Source: Evansella sp. LMS18 (GTDB lineage: Bacteria > Bacillota > Bacilli > Bacillales > Salisediminibacteriaceae). Taken from it: a DNA stretch of 64,000 nt. Under the pieces are notes generated by a model that had not been told where the DNA came from, did not search any database, and worked only from the letters and a program-made list of their open reading frames with translations. The stretch lies in NCBI RefSeq assembly GCF_024362785.1, contig NZ_CP093301.1:2418001-2482000 (forward strand), written 5' to 3'. Positions within the stretch are counted from its first letter, which is position 1. Every line of letters begins with the position of its first letter. The position numbers were made by a program, and so were the translations under genes. This document shows, one piece after another, positions 46,608-55,534 of the stretch.

Positions 46608-48254
46608 ATGATTTCTGCAACTTGGAACTGGCTGTGGGAAAAACATGATCAGACAAAAGATCTTCTTACTTTTTTCGTAAAGCCAAATAAGTCAAGAATA
46701 AGCAAGTCGGGAAGCTCCTGGCAGTCGTCCTCAGCAGGTAATGATAATGGAGACGGGAATAAACGGAGTTATAAAACGCCTCAGCTTATCGGCCTGTTTT
46801 TAGGTCCGCTTTTATTTATTTTGACGCTAATGTTTTTCGCCCCGGAGGGCTTGTCTCCGGAAGGGCGGGCGATTCTGGCGAGCACCCTCTGGATTGCCGT
46901 CTGGTGGATTACTGAGGCCATTCCAATACCGGCTACTTCATTACTTCCGGTTATCCTGTTTCCTCTTACCGGAGGGCTTAATATTGGAGAGACAACATCG
47001 GCATACGGGAGTGACACGATATTCCTGTTTATGGGCGGGTTCATGATCGCGCTGGCAATGGAAAAGTGGAACTTACATAAACGTATCGCTCTGACAATTA
47101 TTTCTGTTATCGGAACGAACACGGAAAGAATCATACTTGGTTTTATGGTTGCGACTGGTTTCCTTTCCATGTGGATATCCAATACAGCAACCGCAATGAT
47201 GATGGTGCCGATTGCCCTTGCTATTGTTTATCAAATCTCTGAAGCTTTGAAAGACGATCCGTCAGTCGATACCTCAAAAGAAAACTTCGGTTTCGGTAAG
47301 GCGATGATGCTGAGTATCGCGTATGCCGCATCTATCGGCGGTGTGTCCACACTCATCGGAACCCCTCCGAATACTTTGTTCGCAGGAGCTGTGCAGGAAA
47401 TTTACGGCCTGGAGATTTCTTTTGCCGGCTGGATGATGTTCGGTGTCCCATTTGCCTGGATTTTCATTTTGCTTGCATGGGCATATCTTGTAAAAGTGGC
47501 TTATCCTATGAAACTGAAGGAGCTCCCTGGAGGCCAGAAGGTGATCCGGGAAGAAAAAGAGAAGCTTGGAGCAGTAACATATGAACAGAAAGCTGTTTTT
47601 ATCATATTTGTCCTGGCGGCTTTCGCATGGATCAGCCGTACCTTCATACTTAATGATATCAATGAAAATATTAATGATGCCATCATCGCGATGACAGCGG
47701 CGCTAATATTATTCATCATACCTGCTAAAACGAAGAAGGGCGGACACCTCCTTGACTGGAATACAGCTGTAAAACTGCCTTGGGGAATCTTGCTTCTTTT
47801 CGGTGGAGGTCTTGCCATTGCTGCCGGCTTTACGGCTTCGGGGCTTTCTGAGTGGATCGGCGGCCAGCTTACAGCACTTGAAGGTGTCAATATGCTGATC
47901 GTGCTTATACTGGTTGCTGCCCTGGTGATATTCCTCACAGAAATTACATCCAACACAGCAACTGCTTCCATGATGTTCCCGATTATGGCGTCTCTTGCGG
48001 TCGCGTTAGGGGTACACCCATACGGTCTGATGGTTACAGCGGCTGTTGCTGCATCCTGTGCCTTTATGCTTCCGGTTGCAACACCGCCGAACGCGGTAGT
48101 GTTCGGTTCTGGGTACTTACGCATACCAGACATGGCAAAAGCAGGTGTCGCACTTAACTTCGCAGGTGTTATTTTAATCGCAGCTGCAGTTTATTTCCTG
48201 CTGCCTCTTGTGTGGGGCATTAATTTAACCGATGTGCCTGCTTTCGCAGAGTAA
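46608..48254 (+). CDS. DASS-family sodium:dicarboxylate (anion) symporter
   Basis: A 548-residue inner-membrane carrier of the SLC13/DASS type (SdcS-like). A polar N-terminal stretch of about 60 residues precedes 11-12 helices. Key motifs are the first SNT-type loop WISNTATAMMMVPIALA, GGVSTLIGTPPN (sodium site), and the second pair ITEITSNTATASMMFPI with MLPVATPPNAVVFGSG. It imports succinate, fumarate or malate with sodium ions; sulfate-type anions are an alternative. GGAGGGATAC precedes the ATG. A cre-like site and a good promoter lie upstream, and a strong terminator follows. Confidence 0.9.
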   Translation: MISATWNWLWEKHDQTKDLLTFFVKPNKSRISKSGSSWQSSSAGNDNGDGNKRSYKTPQLIGLFLGPLLFILTLMFFAPEGLSPEGRAILASTLWIAVWWITEAIPIPATSLLPVILFPLTGGLNIGETTSAYGSDTIFLFMGGFMIALAMEKWNLHKRIALTIISVIGTNTERIILGFMVATGFLSMWISNTATAMMMVPIALAIVYQISEALKDDPSVDTSKENFGFGKAMMLSIAYAASIGGVSTLIGTPPNTLFAGAVQEIYGLEISFAGWMMFGVPFAWIFILLAWAYLVKVAYPMKLKELPGGQKVIREEKEKLGAVTYEQKAVFIIFVLAAFAWISRTFILNDINENINDAIIAMTAALILFIIPAKTKKGGHLLDWNTAVKLPWGILLLFGGGLAIAAGFTASGLSEWIGGQLTALEGVNMLIVLILVAALVIFLTEITSNTATASMMFPIMASLAVALGVHPYGLMVTAAVAASCAFMLPVATPPNAVVFGSGYLRIPDMAKAGVALNFAGVILIAAAVYFLLPLVWGINLTDVPAFAE

Positions 48255-48295
48255 TAGTTTGCCAGATTAAAAAATAATATAAGAAAAGAAGACAC

Positions 48296-48328
48296 AACAT
48301 CCCCCAGGAAACGGGGGATGTTTTTTTC
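48296..48328 (+). terminator. Terminator of the dicarboxylate transporter
   Basis: AACATCCCCC-AGGAAAC-GGGGGATGTT followed by T-run. Confidence 0.92.
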
Positions 48329-48519
48329 ATAGCAAAAGCGGCTTACAGGGAAATGTAAGAGCTAACGCTGGGGGAAACAGGCAAGATAGCTGTTTTGCCA
48401 GTTCTCTATAAGGGTACTTCAATTAAAAAGAGGTCGCAGTTCCGGAAGAGGGAACATGAGTCTTTTTTAACGGGAACTGCTTTACCGGCTAAACTTAAAG
48501 AACCGATAGGAGAGTTAGC

Positions 48520-49743
48520 ATGGGAAAAATTACACTATTTCCACTTACTGCTGTAATTCTTGCTTTTGTTTTATTAACAGGCATAACAGGGACTGTTTCC
48601 GCGAATGAAGATACCCCCACAGCTGAGGAACTCCTGCAAAATTCTTATGAGGCGATGGAGGACCTCAATAGTTTTTCGACGAGGATTGCAATGGAGCAGT
48701 TGTTTCTTACAGCTGGCCAGGAGGAACCAATACATACGAAATCGCTGATTGAACAGGACGTAGTTGCAAATCCCTTTAACATGTATCAAAAGACGGAGAA
48801 TGCCGCAGCACCTGATGCCGGGATAGAAGAGGATACGGTGACAGAGGCTTACTGGACAGAGGATGCTATTTATCAGCAGGATCCTGATGGGTCCTGGATA
48901 AAGATCAGTAATGAAATTACAGGTGCCCCTTCTGTTAATTTCGTGGAAAACCCGGCAGACGAAGCCAGGCATATGGCAGGGCTCAGCGACAAAATGTCTG
49001 TTTATGAAGAAGACGGCTATTATATTCTCGTTTTCGATGGCAGCGGGGAAGAGTTTTTAAATAATACACAGGAAGCATTAGCGGCAATGGAAGATGAAGT
49101 ATATGGGGATATTATGGCAGGCACCATGGAAGGGATGACCATCGATACTCTGGATTATCAGATGATAATTGATAAAGAGTCACATTTCCTTTCCTATGTA
49201 ACAATGGAAATGGAAATTACGATGGAAACGGAGGCGGGCTCTGAGCAATCGAAGCAAAGAACGAGCACAGAGTATATTAATTTTAACGGACTGGATTCCA
49301 TTTCGCTTCCTGATCAGGTGGAGGAGGAAGCAGTGGATTTGGATGAATTAATTAAGGAAGAAACTGATGGGGCTGGTGAAGCAGCCGCTGGTACAGCTCC
49401 TGATAATGATGATGAAGGGGTGAGCAATAATATCGGGGAAGCGGCGGCAGCTGGAGAAAATAAGAAGGATGTTAACGAGGAGGTAAAAGATGCACAAGCA
49501 GCCGACGCCAATGCTGAAAATGTGGATAATGAGGCGGAAGTGAGCGAAGCAGGTTCTGGAAGTAAAGAAACAGCTTCTGCTTCAGTTTCATCGGAAAAGG
49601 GAGAAGAAGCAGAAACTGAAACTGCCTCTGGCAGCGATGCCTCTGCCACTAATGCTCTCTACCCTGTCGGCCTCCTTGCAGGTATATTGTTTGCAGGTAT
49701 TGGCGGAGCGATTTTAGTAGCCCGTAAAAAGAGGGCTGGCTAA
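48520..49743 (+). CDS. Secreted DUF6612-like protein with acidic linker and C-terminal anchor
   Basis: A 407-residue exported protein. The signal peptide ends near VSANEDT and has no lipobox cysteine. A beta-rich domain (about 30-260) resembles DUF6612/LppX-type folds: AEELLQNSYEAMEDLNSFST at its start and the repeated pattern of alternating strands. A Glu/Ala/Ser/Asn-rich linker of about 110 residues follows. The C-terminus has one membrane helix (YPVGLLAGILFAGIGGAILVA) and the basic stop RKKRAG. This resembles a wall- or membrane-anchored layout, but an LPXTG motif is missing. Function unknown; it might carry lipophilic ligands. GATAGGAGAG precedes the ATG. Confidence 0.7.
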   Translation: MGKITLFPLTAVILAFVLLTGITGTVSANEDTPTAEELLQNSYEAMEDLNSFSTRIAMEQLFLTAGQEEPIHTKSLIEQDVVANPFNMYQKTENAAAPDAGIEEDTVTEAYWTEDAIYQQDPDGSWIKISNEITGAPSVNFVENPADEARHMAGLSDKMSVYEEDGYYILVFDGSGEEFLNNTQEALAAMEDEVYGDIMAGTMEGMTIDTLDYQMIIDKESHFLSYVTMEMEITMETEAGSEQSKQRTSTEYINFNGLDSISLPDQVEEEAVDLDELIKEETDGAGEAAAGTAPDNDDEGVSNNIGEAAAAGENKKDVNEEVKDAQAADANAENVDNEAEVSEAGSGSKETASASVSSEKGEEAETETASGSDASATNALYPVGLLAGILFAGIGGAILVARKKRAG

Positions 49744-49760
49744 TAATCGAAAAGTAAAAG

Positions 49761-49802
49761 AAAAGCACAGCACCGTTTTAAAGGATGCTGTGCTTTGTTT
49801 TA
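49761..49802 (+). terminator. Terminator of the DUF6612-like gene
   Basis: AAAGCACAGCA pairs with TGCTGTGCTTT, followed by GTTTTAC. Confidence 0.88.
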
Positions 49803-49833
49803 CTATAAGAAAGTATAACATCCCACGATAGTT

Positions 49834-49953
49834 GTCTAGCTCCAGCGCCTACGAGCTCGAGGTCACTTCAGGCCTTTTCAGAAGCCAAAGAGCGGCTTCT
49901 ATCAAAGTCCTTCCAGTGCTTGTCGCTCGTGACCAAGGCGCTTCCGCTTTTCT
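49834..49953. repeat. Bacillaceae-type palindromic interspersed repeat
   Basis: It begins GTCTAGCTCCAGCGCCTACG and ends AAGGCGCTTCCGCTTTTCT, with inner GAAGCC...GGCTTC. The two ends pair (AGCGCC with GGCGCT, and neighbouring CGAGCTCGAGGTCAC with GTGACC). From memory, this family is widespread in Bacillus and Geobacillus intergenic DNA. It lies 6 bp after the stop codon of the YeeE-like gene. Confidence 0.7.
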
Positions 49954-49959
49954 TTTATT

Positions 49960-51225
49960 TTAACAGCTTGAATCTGTTGATTTCGGAACGGACAGTCCAA
50001 ACAGCGGACGGATATAAAGTGCCGCAAATGTACCAGCCAGAGCCATTACTCCCCAGATCCAGCCGTGAAGACTGAAGGAAGCTATTCCGCTGAAGTAAGC
50101 TCCAATGTTACAGCCGAATGCAAGGCGGGCACCGTAACCCATCAGGACACCGCCGATAAGAGATGCTGCAGCAGTTTTCCATGGGATGCGCTTAAGAATA
50201 AAAGCTCCTCCCGCAGCAGATGCAATAAATGCACCAGCCATAATTCCGAAGTTCATAACACTTGTGGAGTCAAGGAATACAGACTGTTCCAGCTGGGCTG
50301 CTCTGTCTCCTGACCAGTATCCCCACTGTGTTACGTCAATGCCAATCGCATTTGCAGCTTTAGAACCCCAGAGTGCGAATGCGGAAGTAATGCCCCAAGG
50401 TTGTCCTCTGAGGAGGAGTGTTACAGCATTCAGTACTGCAAGAACAACCGCTGCTGCCAGTAAAGGCCATGCTCCGCGGAAAATTCTTGTTACTCCTTTT
50501 GCAGTAGGAAGAGGAGCCATTTTTGGTGCTTTACGTTTCTTTTCGATTCTTAGTGTTATCGCGATGATTCCGGCAAAAACAGCGAGCTGAAGGAGCCATG
50601 CTCCTCCGTATCCTAAGCCTGTGTCTGTTGCAAGTGAGACTGCAGGAAGGGAAGGTGTGTCATTCATCCAAAAATCAAAGTGTGCAGCTCCGATAACTGA
50701 GCCTGCGATAAATCCGAACAATGTTAAAATCATAGATGATCTGCCGCCACCGACGGCATATAATGTACCGGATGCTCAGCCACCGCCGAGCTGCATGCCG
50801 ACACCGAAGATAAATGCGCCGAACAGCAGGCTCACACCAACTGGCGAGACAAAGCCTGCCGGGTCATGGCCGGCAAAAGACAAGCCCAGTGCCAATATTG
50901 GCGCAAACAAAGTGGATGCAATTGCAAGCATTACCATATGGGCTCTTAACCCTTGGCCGTTACCGACCGACATAAGCCGGCGGAATGCGGAAGTGAAACC
51001 GAAACGGGCGTGGAATAATGCTAACCCGAATAAAAGACCGACCCAAAGCTGAATTAAAAATAAGCCGTCAGCGATGGTGAAAGTTGCGATACTTAATATG
51101 ATTGCTGCTGCAATACCTATCCAGACATGTAATTTCTGTGGAGGAGGCAGTGCAGGAACGAGCAGGTTTTTACCGTCAAATTGATTAGGGTTGACTGAAC
51201 TGCTCTGTGTATTTGAAGCACTCAT
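49960..51225 (-). CDS. YeeE/YedE-family transporter with one in-frame TGA at a conserved cysteine
   Basis: Read as one frame, this is a 421-codon membrane protein interrupted only by TGA at 50778-50776 (codon 150). Upstream, the frame ends GVGMQLGGG. Downstream it continues without a shift, ASGTLYAVGGGRSSMILTLFG. In YeeE/YedE (TsuA thiosulfate uptake; YedE/FdhT linked to selenium metabolism) this motif reads GGGCASGT and the Cys is a substrate-relay residue. The second conserved Cys (C372, FGCNIGAYFSG) is present. Either the TGA encodes selenocysteine or the gene is a nonsense mutant. Both halves look well conserved, with about ten helices in all. ATG 51225 has AGAGGTGA upstream. No sel gene or tRNA-Sec is seen in this window. 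Confidence 0.75.
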
Positions 51226-51440
51226 TACATTCACCTCTAATTCCGATTAGTTTTCTAGGTTTTGAGACTATATTATAGGATAGTACGTGGTGCGCATTTC
51301 GTCAACTGGTAAATGCAGTATTAGAAGATATTTAAATATTCAAGTAAAAAAGGTTTACCTGGCAGACTGGAGATCTATGATTTTGATAGTTAACTAAATA
51401 TAAAATGAAGATCTGTCATCCTCATTAAACCACAAACCGG
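51226..51440. other. Gene-free stretch upstream of the YeeE/YedE-like gene
   Basis: This should contain the promoter of the minus-strand transporter, but no sure -35/-10 pair, riboswitch or repeat was recognised by eye. Confidence 0.35.
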
Positions 51441-51483
51441 AAAAAAGATGCGGGCTCTGGAAGAAAACAGAACCCGCATCTTA
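51441..51483 (-). terminator. Terminator of the DUF4870-like gene
   Basis: AAGATGCGGG-CTCTG pairs with CAGAA-CCCGCATCTT. The minus-strand side ends in a run of T. Confidence 0.88.
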
Positions 51484-51507
51484 ACTTACCCACCAAAATC
51501 ACCTGCC

Positions 51508-51828
51508 CTACAAAATCCTGAAGATGAAAGGAAAGCGATAGTGTTCTCCTTCGTATGCTTTTATTGCGGCAACTATAGTAAGTATGAGTGCAGCTATCCC
51601 GATGATCCATAACAGCAGCAGTCCGATCAGGACGACTATTAATATAGCGCTTATAATGGAATAAACAGTCATGGTAATCAGGAAATTCAAATATTCTCTT
51701 CCGTGATAATCAATAAATTCCGATTCATTTTTCTTTACTAACCAGATGACAAGCGGGCCAATAAAAGTTGTTACAAAACTAACAAGATAAATTAACATTG
51801 CAATAATACGTTCTTCTTTCTCCGGCAT
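51508..51828 (-). CDS. DUF4870-like small membrane protein (YyaF/Tic20-type fold)
   Basis: A 106-residue protein with three to four helices (IAMLIYLVSFVTTFIGPLVIWLV, LNFLITMTVYSIISAIL and LLLWIIGIAALILTIVAAIKAY). The signature EFIDYHGREYLNFLIT after helix 1 and AYEGEHYRFPF at the end are typical of DUF4870. ATG 51828 has GAGGAGG 8 nt upstream; GTG 51837 is also possible. Function unknown. It is a single gene with its own terminator. Confidence 0.8.
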   Translation of the reverse strand: MPEKEERIIAMLIYLVSFVTTFIGPLVIWLVKKNESEFIDYHGREYLNFLITMTVYSIISAILIVVLIGLLLLWIIGIAALILTIVAAIKAYEGEHYRFPFIFRIL

Positions 51829-52005
51829 CGTGTCCACCTCCTCAACCTCCTTTCGACAATATTTCCTCTTATCCTAGGCTCTATATCTATTATATTTATA
51901 CCTGGCCAAAATAAACACCTTAATTTTATCAGCAAAAGTTTTCGGACCAAACAAAAAAGGGAAACCAATAAAAAAACTCAACACCTGATAAGGAGGGACA
52001 GATGA

Positions 52006-52365
52006 ATGATAAAATTCATTAAGTCTGAGGACCCGGCTGCAATCGCAGTGGAATTTGAGGGGAAAACAACGAAGGACGATATGGAAGAATTGAAGATACA
52101 TATTGAAAAGAGGTTTCCAGGGGGTGAAAAGTTTAAAATTTTCGCCTTGATCCATGATATGAAGAATGCTACTTTCCAGGGGATGACAGAAGGGATGAAG
52201 TTCGATACAAAGTACAGGAGCCAGATTTCAAAGGTAGCGGTAGTGAGTGAACAAAAAAAGTGGAAGCAAGTGATCAGTGATATAGGAAACTACTGGCCGG
52301 GAGTAAAAATTAAGCACTTTGAATACAATGATAAAAATGCGGCGTGGGAATGGCTGAAAAAATAA
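52006..52365 (+). CDS. SpoIIAA-like/STAS-fold protein, second copy
   Basis: A 119-residue member of the same family as 44460-44831: PAAIAVEFEGKTTKDDMEELKIHIE, MKFDTKYRSQISKVAVVSEQKKWKQVIS and the C-terminal HFEYNDKNAAWEWLKK. AAGGAGGGAC lies 8 nt before the ATG, and a terminator follows. It may bind lipid-like ligands or act as an anti-anti-sigma-like fold without known partner; neither is supported by context. Divergent from the DUF4870-like gene. Confidence 0.75.
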   Translation: MIKFIKSEDPAAIAVEFEGKTTKDDMEELKIHIEKRFPGGEKFKIFALIHDMKNATFQGMTEGMKFDTKYRSQISKVAVVSEQKKWKQVISDIGNYWPGVKIKHFEYNDKNAAWEWLKK

Positions 52366-52380
52366 ATATATATTAATGTT

Positions 52381-52415
52381 GATACTGAGTTTCTAATTCA
52401 GTATCATTATTTTTT
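52381..52415 (+). terminator. Terminator of the second SpoIIAA-like gene
   Basis: GATACTGA pairs with TCAGTATC, followed by ATTATTTTTTC. Confidence 0.82.
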
Positions 52416-52718
52416 CTCAAGGAACGAAATGTTAAAATCAGGTTTTATATAGGCTGTTTGACTCATAGAAAAGTAACCCAATTTATGAGAGAATATATTC
52501 CAGTGAGCCGCTTGTCTGTACAAGTGAGCTTTATTATTAGCCGCTAATGCGGACAAACTTCAGGGCCGTTTACCAGTATAACTCAGCTTAATATCCGGCA
52601 CCAGCACCACTAAAAGACCCACTCTACTTAACCCCTCCAACCAACACAAACTCTCAATTATCATTTAACCACCTATTTCATTCGGCCATAAAACAACACC
52701 ACGAGAAAGGAATGGATC
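52416..52718. other. Gene-free stretch before the NlpC/P60 gene
   Basis: No gene. A region around 52500-52570 carries loosely repeated short words (GCCGCTTGTC, GCCGCTAATGCGGAC) that may be a degenerate word array. No clear promoter was identified. Confidence 0.3.
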
Positions 52719-53669
52719 ATGAGAAAGATTACATCGATCGCATTGTTGTTTGTCGTAGCGTTCACTGGTTTATTTACCCAGAATTCCGCAGTCTCAGCTG
52801 CTGAAGGGCAGGAGAGTAACCAGGTGGACGAGCTGATGGATATTTCAAGGGATTTTCTTGGCATAGAATACGAATGGGGCGGGACAACCCCTGAAGGATT
52901 TGACTGTTCAGGATACCTTCAATATATATACCGTGAAGTGGGAGTGTACCTCCCACGTGTAGCAAGAAACCAGGCAAAAGCAGGAATTCCTGTCAGCAGG
53001 GATGACCTGCAGCCAGGAGACATTCTCTATTTTGAAAGAACTGGTCACCGTGATAACGTAAAGATTACTCACTCAGGCATGTATATCGGCAACGATGAAT
53101 TCATTCATGCAGCGCGCTCTGAAGGAGTAACGATTACGAATCTTCCGGAGAGCGATTACTGGAACTCCCGTTATCTTGGGGCAACCAGGGTAATTATTGA
53201 CGAAGGGACAACAGGACAGACGTTTATGGACAGGCTGGATGGCAGGGAACTTGCGAGGATATCTGCAGAGGTTTCCCGGGGGATGTACCCTGAAGGATTC
53301 ACAGAAGAACATCCTTCGAAAACTGTAATCCTCATGCCGGCAAAAGCAGCTCATTTTTCCACAAAAGCATTATCTGATAAGTATGATGAAGCTCCTGTAC
53401 TCTTCACCGAGCGAGGACAGGTTTCCGGATCAGTTCTGGCGGAAATTGACAGACTTGGAGCAGAACGGGTTATATTAGCGGGAAATGAGCGTGATTTTCC
53501 AGCAGGAATGACAGAAGAGGGCATTTTTGACGGGCTGACTGCTGAAATACTGGCAGACCCCGCCACTGCCGCTGCGGATGTTGCGGAAGAATCTGAAGGA
53601 CTGTTTGCACGGGTGAAAAATGCGTTATTCTCATTCAGCGCAAGTGTTCAGTCTCTGCTAAAAGTATAA
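52719..53669 (+). CDS. Secreted NlpC/P60 peptidase with C-terminal cell wall-binding repeat (CWB2-like)
   Basis: A 316-residue exported protein. The signal peptide is MRKITSIALLFVVAFTGLF, with cleavage near VSAAEG. An NlpC/P60 domain (about 38-165) has catalytic C63 (GFDCSGYLQYIY), H118 (ITHSGMYIG) and H130 (EFIHAARSEGV). This fold cleaves gamma-D-Glu-diaminopimelate bonds in peptidoglycan. From about 180 to 285 a CWB2-like region (ISAEVSRGMYPEGF, VILMPAKAAHFSTKALS, APVLFTERGQVSGSVLAEI, AERVILAG) resembles one cell wall-binding repeat 2, normally found in three copies. The gene starts with AGAAAGGAA before the ATG and ends at a terminator. Confidence 0.85.
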   Translation: MRKITSIALLFVVAFTGLFTQNSAVSAAEGQESNQVDELMDISRDFLGIEYEWGGTTPEGFDCSGYLQYIYREVGVYLPRVARNQAKAGIPVSRDDLQPGDILYFERTGHRDNVKITHSGMYIGNDEFIHAARSEGVTITNLPESDYWNSRYLGATRVIIDEGTTGQTFMDRLDGRELARISAEVSRGMYPEGFTEEHPSKTVILMPAKAAHFSTKALSDKYDEAPVLFTERGQVSGSVLAEIDRLGAERVILAGNERDFPAGMTEEGIFDGLTAEILADPATAAADVAEESEGLFARVKNALFSFSASVQSLLKV

Positions 53670-53683
53670 TTTTCACAAAAGTT

Positions 53684-53736
53684 AAGGCGTTCTCTCTTAA
53701 GGCCGTGAACAGCGAGCCTAAGGGGGACGCCTTTTT
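53684..53736 (+). terminator. Terminator of the NlpC/P60 gene
   Basis: AAGGCGTTCTCTCTTAAGGC pairs imperfectly with GCCTAAGGGGGACGCCTT, then TTT. Wobble pairs and one bulge are present. Confidence 0.75.
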
Positions 53737-53790
53737 GCTATTTTTTTTGCTTTTCTGGCAGTGGTTTCGACCGCTGTTCCGTTTAATCAA

Positions 53791-54895
53791 CGAAAAGTGG
53801 AGGTCAATCGTCGAAAAAGGCTAGTCTATCTGCGAAATCAGGCAGTCAATCGTCGAAATAGAATTCTATCAGCGAAAAGTGGAGGTCAATCGTCGAAAAA
53901 AGCTAGTCTATCGGCGAAATCAGGCAGTCAATCGTCGAAATAGAATTCTATCAGCGAAAAGTGGAGGTCAATCGTCGAAAAAAGCTAGTCTATCGGCGAA
54001 ATCAGGCAGTCAATCGTCGAAATAGAATTCTTTCAGCGAAAAATGGAGGTCAATCGTCGAAAAAAGCTAGTCTATCGGCGAAATCAGGCAGTCAATCATC
54101 GAAATAGAATTCTATCAGCGAAAAGTGGAGGTCAATCATCGAAAAAGGCTATTCAATCTGCGAAATCAGGCAGTCAATCGTCGAAATAGAATTCTATCAG
54201 CGAAAAGTGGAGGTCAATCGTCGAAAAAAGCTATTCAATCGGCGAAATCAGGCATTCTATCGTCGAAATAGAATTCTATCAGCGAAAAGTGGAGGTCAAT
54301 CGTCGAAAAAGGATAGTCTATCGGCGAAATCAGGCAGTCAATCATCGAAATAGAATTCTATCAACGAAAAGTGGAGGTCAATCGTCGAAAAAGACTATTC
54401 AATCGTCGAAATCAGGCAGTCAATCGTCGAAATAGAATTTACCAGCGAAAAGTGGAGGTCAATCGTCGAAATAGAATCTACCAGCGAAAAGTGGAGGTCA
54501 ATCGTCGAAAGAGGCTATTCAATCTGCGAAATCAGGCAGTCTATCATCGAAATAGAATTCTATCAACGAAAAGTGGAGGTCAATCGTCGAAAAAAGCTAT
54601 TCAATCGGCGAAATCAAGCAGTCAATCGTCGAAATAGAATTCTATCAACGAAAAGTGGAGGTCAATCGTCGAAAAAGGCTATTCAATCTGCGAAATCAGG
54701 CAGTCAATCATCGAAATAGAATTCTATCAACGAAAAGTGGAGGTCAATCGCCGAAAAAGGCTAGTCTATCTGCGAAATCAGGCAGTCAATCATCGAAGTC
54801 GAATTCTATCAACGAAAAATGAAGGTCAATCGTCGAAAAAAGCTAGTCTATTTGCGAAATCGGACAGTCTATCATCGAAGTAGAATTCCATCCGC
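53791..54895 (+). repeat. 82-bp tandem repeat, about 13 copies, each of four ~20.5-bp words
   Basis: Units start at 53791, 53873, 53955, 54037, 54119, 54201, 54283, 54365, 54446, 54485 (short unit), 54567, 54649, 54731 and 54813. Spacing is 82 bp except for one 81-bp and one 39-bp step. Each unit holds four words with a (T/G)CGAAA core at about 20-21 bp intervals: GCGAAAAGTGGAGG, TCGTCGAAAAAGGC, CTGCGAAATCAGGC and TCGTCGAAATAGAA, separated by TCAAT or TCTAT. The array is between two plus-strand genes. Open frames across it are artefacts. Confidence 0.93.
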
Positions 54896-55001
54896 AAAAT
54901 AGTTTTAGTATCCCGCGGAAAAATGACTTTAGTCTCGTTTTTTAAGACAGCCTATCGGGGAATGTTATTAAAGATGCTAAATTTTAAAGGAGGTTTTATA
55001 A

Positions 55002-55418
55002 ATGGAAAAAGTCCTCACTTCACGTGCAACCGCACAGGGCGGCAGAGAAGGACATGTAAAATCTGATGATAGTATGATTGATCTTGAGCTGACAATGCCA
55101 GGGTCCGGTTCGTCCAAGGAAGGAACAAATCCGGAGCAGCTGTTCGCGGCTGGCTATGCGGCATGTTATGACGGTGCTTTAAATCTGATGGCGAAAAAGT
55201 CGAAAAAAGAGATTGAATCTGAAACTACCGCGGAAGTAAGCCTTCTGAAGGATCCGGAAGATGACGGGTTCAAAATTGCTGTGGAGCTGATTGTGGAGAT
55301 TAAAGGCGTATCACAGGATGAGGCGAAAGAGCTTACAGATAAGGCGCACGAATTTTGCCCATATTCAAAGGCGACAAGAGGAAATATTGAGGTGAACATT
55401 ACTCCAAAAGCAGTATAA
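55002..55418 (+). CDS. ohr: Organic hydroperoxide resistance protein (Ohr/OsmC family)
   Basis: A 138-residue cytoplasmic peroxidase of the Ohr type. The two redox cysteines are C55 (GYAACYDGAL) and C119 (HEFCPYSKATRGN), with the family-typical GTNPEQLFAAGY before the first. It reduces organic peroxides using lipoyl-type dithiols in known members. AAAGGAGG lies before the ATG. No OhrR regulator is adjacent, and no ohr operator could be recognised upstream, where the 82-bp array ends about 100 bp before the start. Confidence 0.9.
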   Translation: MEKVLTSRATAQGGREGHVKSDDSMIDLELTMPGSGSSKEGTNPEQLFAAGYAACYDGALNLMAKKSKKEIESETTAEVSLLKDPEDDGFKIAVELIVEIKGVSQDEAKELTDKAHEFCPYSKATRGNIEVNITPKAV

Positions 55419-55534
55419 TCTTCGCCTTCGGGCTTCGCCAGGCGACGATATTTCTTTACCACTGAAATTCCATTTTTAACGTTTTACCTCTGCAGGCACT
55501 GGGAAAAGCCAATAACAACGGGAGGTTGATAAAA

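Noticed and set aside
50737..50773. SECIS element directly after the TGA of the YeeE-like gene
   Set aside because: Only a 5-bp stem with a 12-nt loop is visible by eye, closer to the TGA than usual; not enough to annotate.
53761..54637. Plus-strand frames rich in Arg/Asn and Ser/Lys over the 82-bp array
   Set aside because: The unit is not a multiple of three and the frames change with each copy, so the peptides are artefacts.
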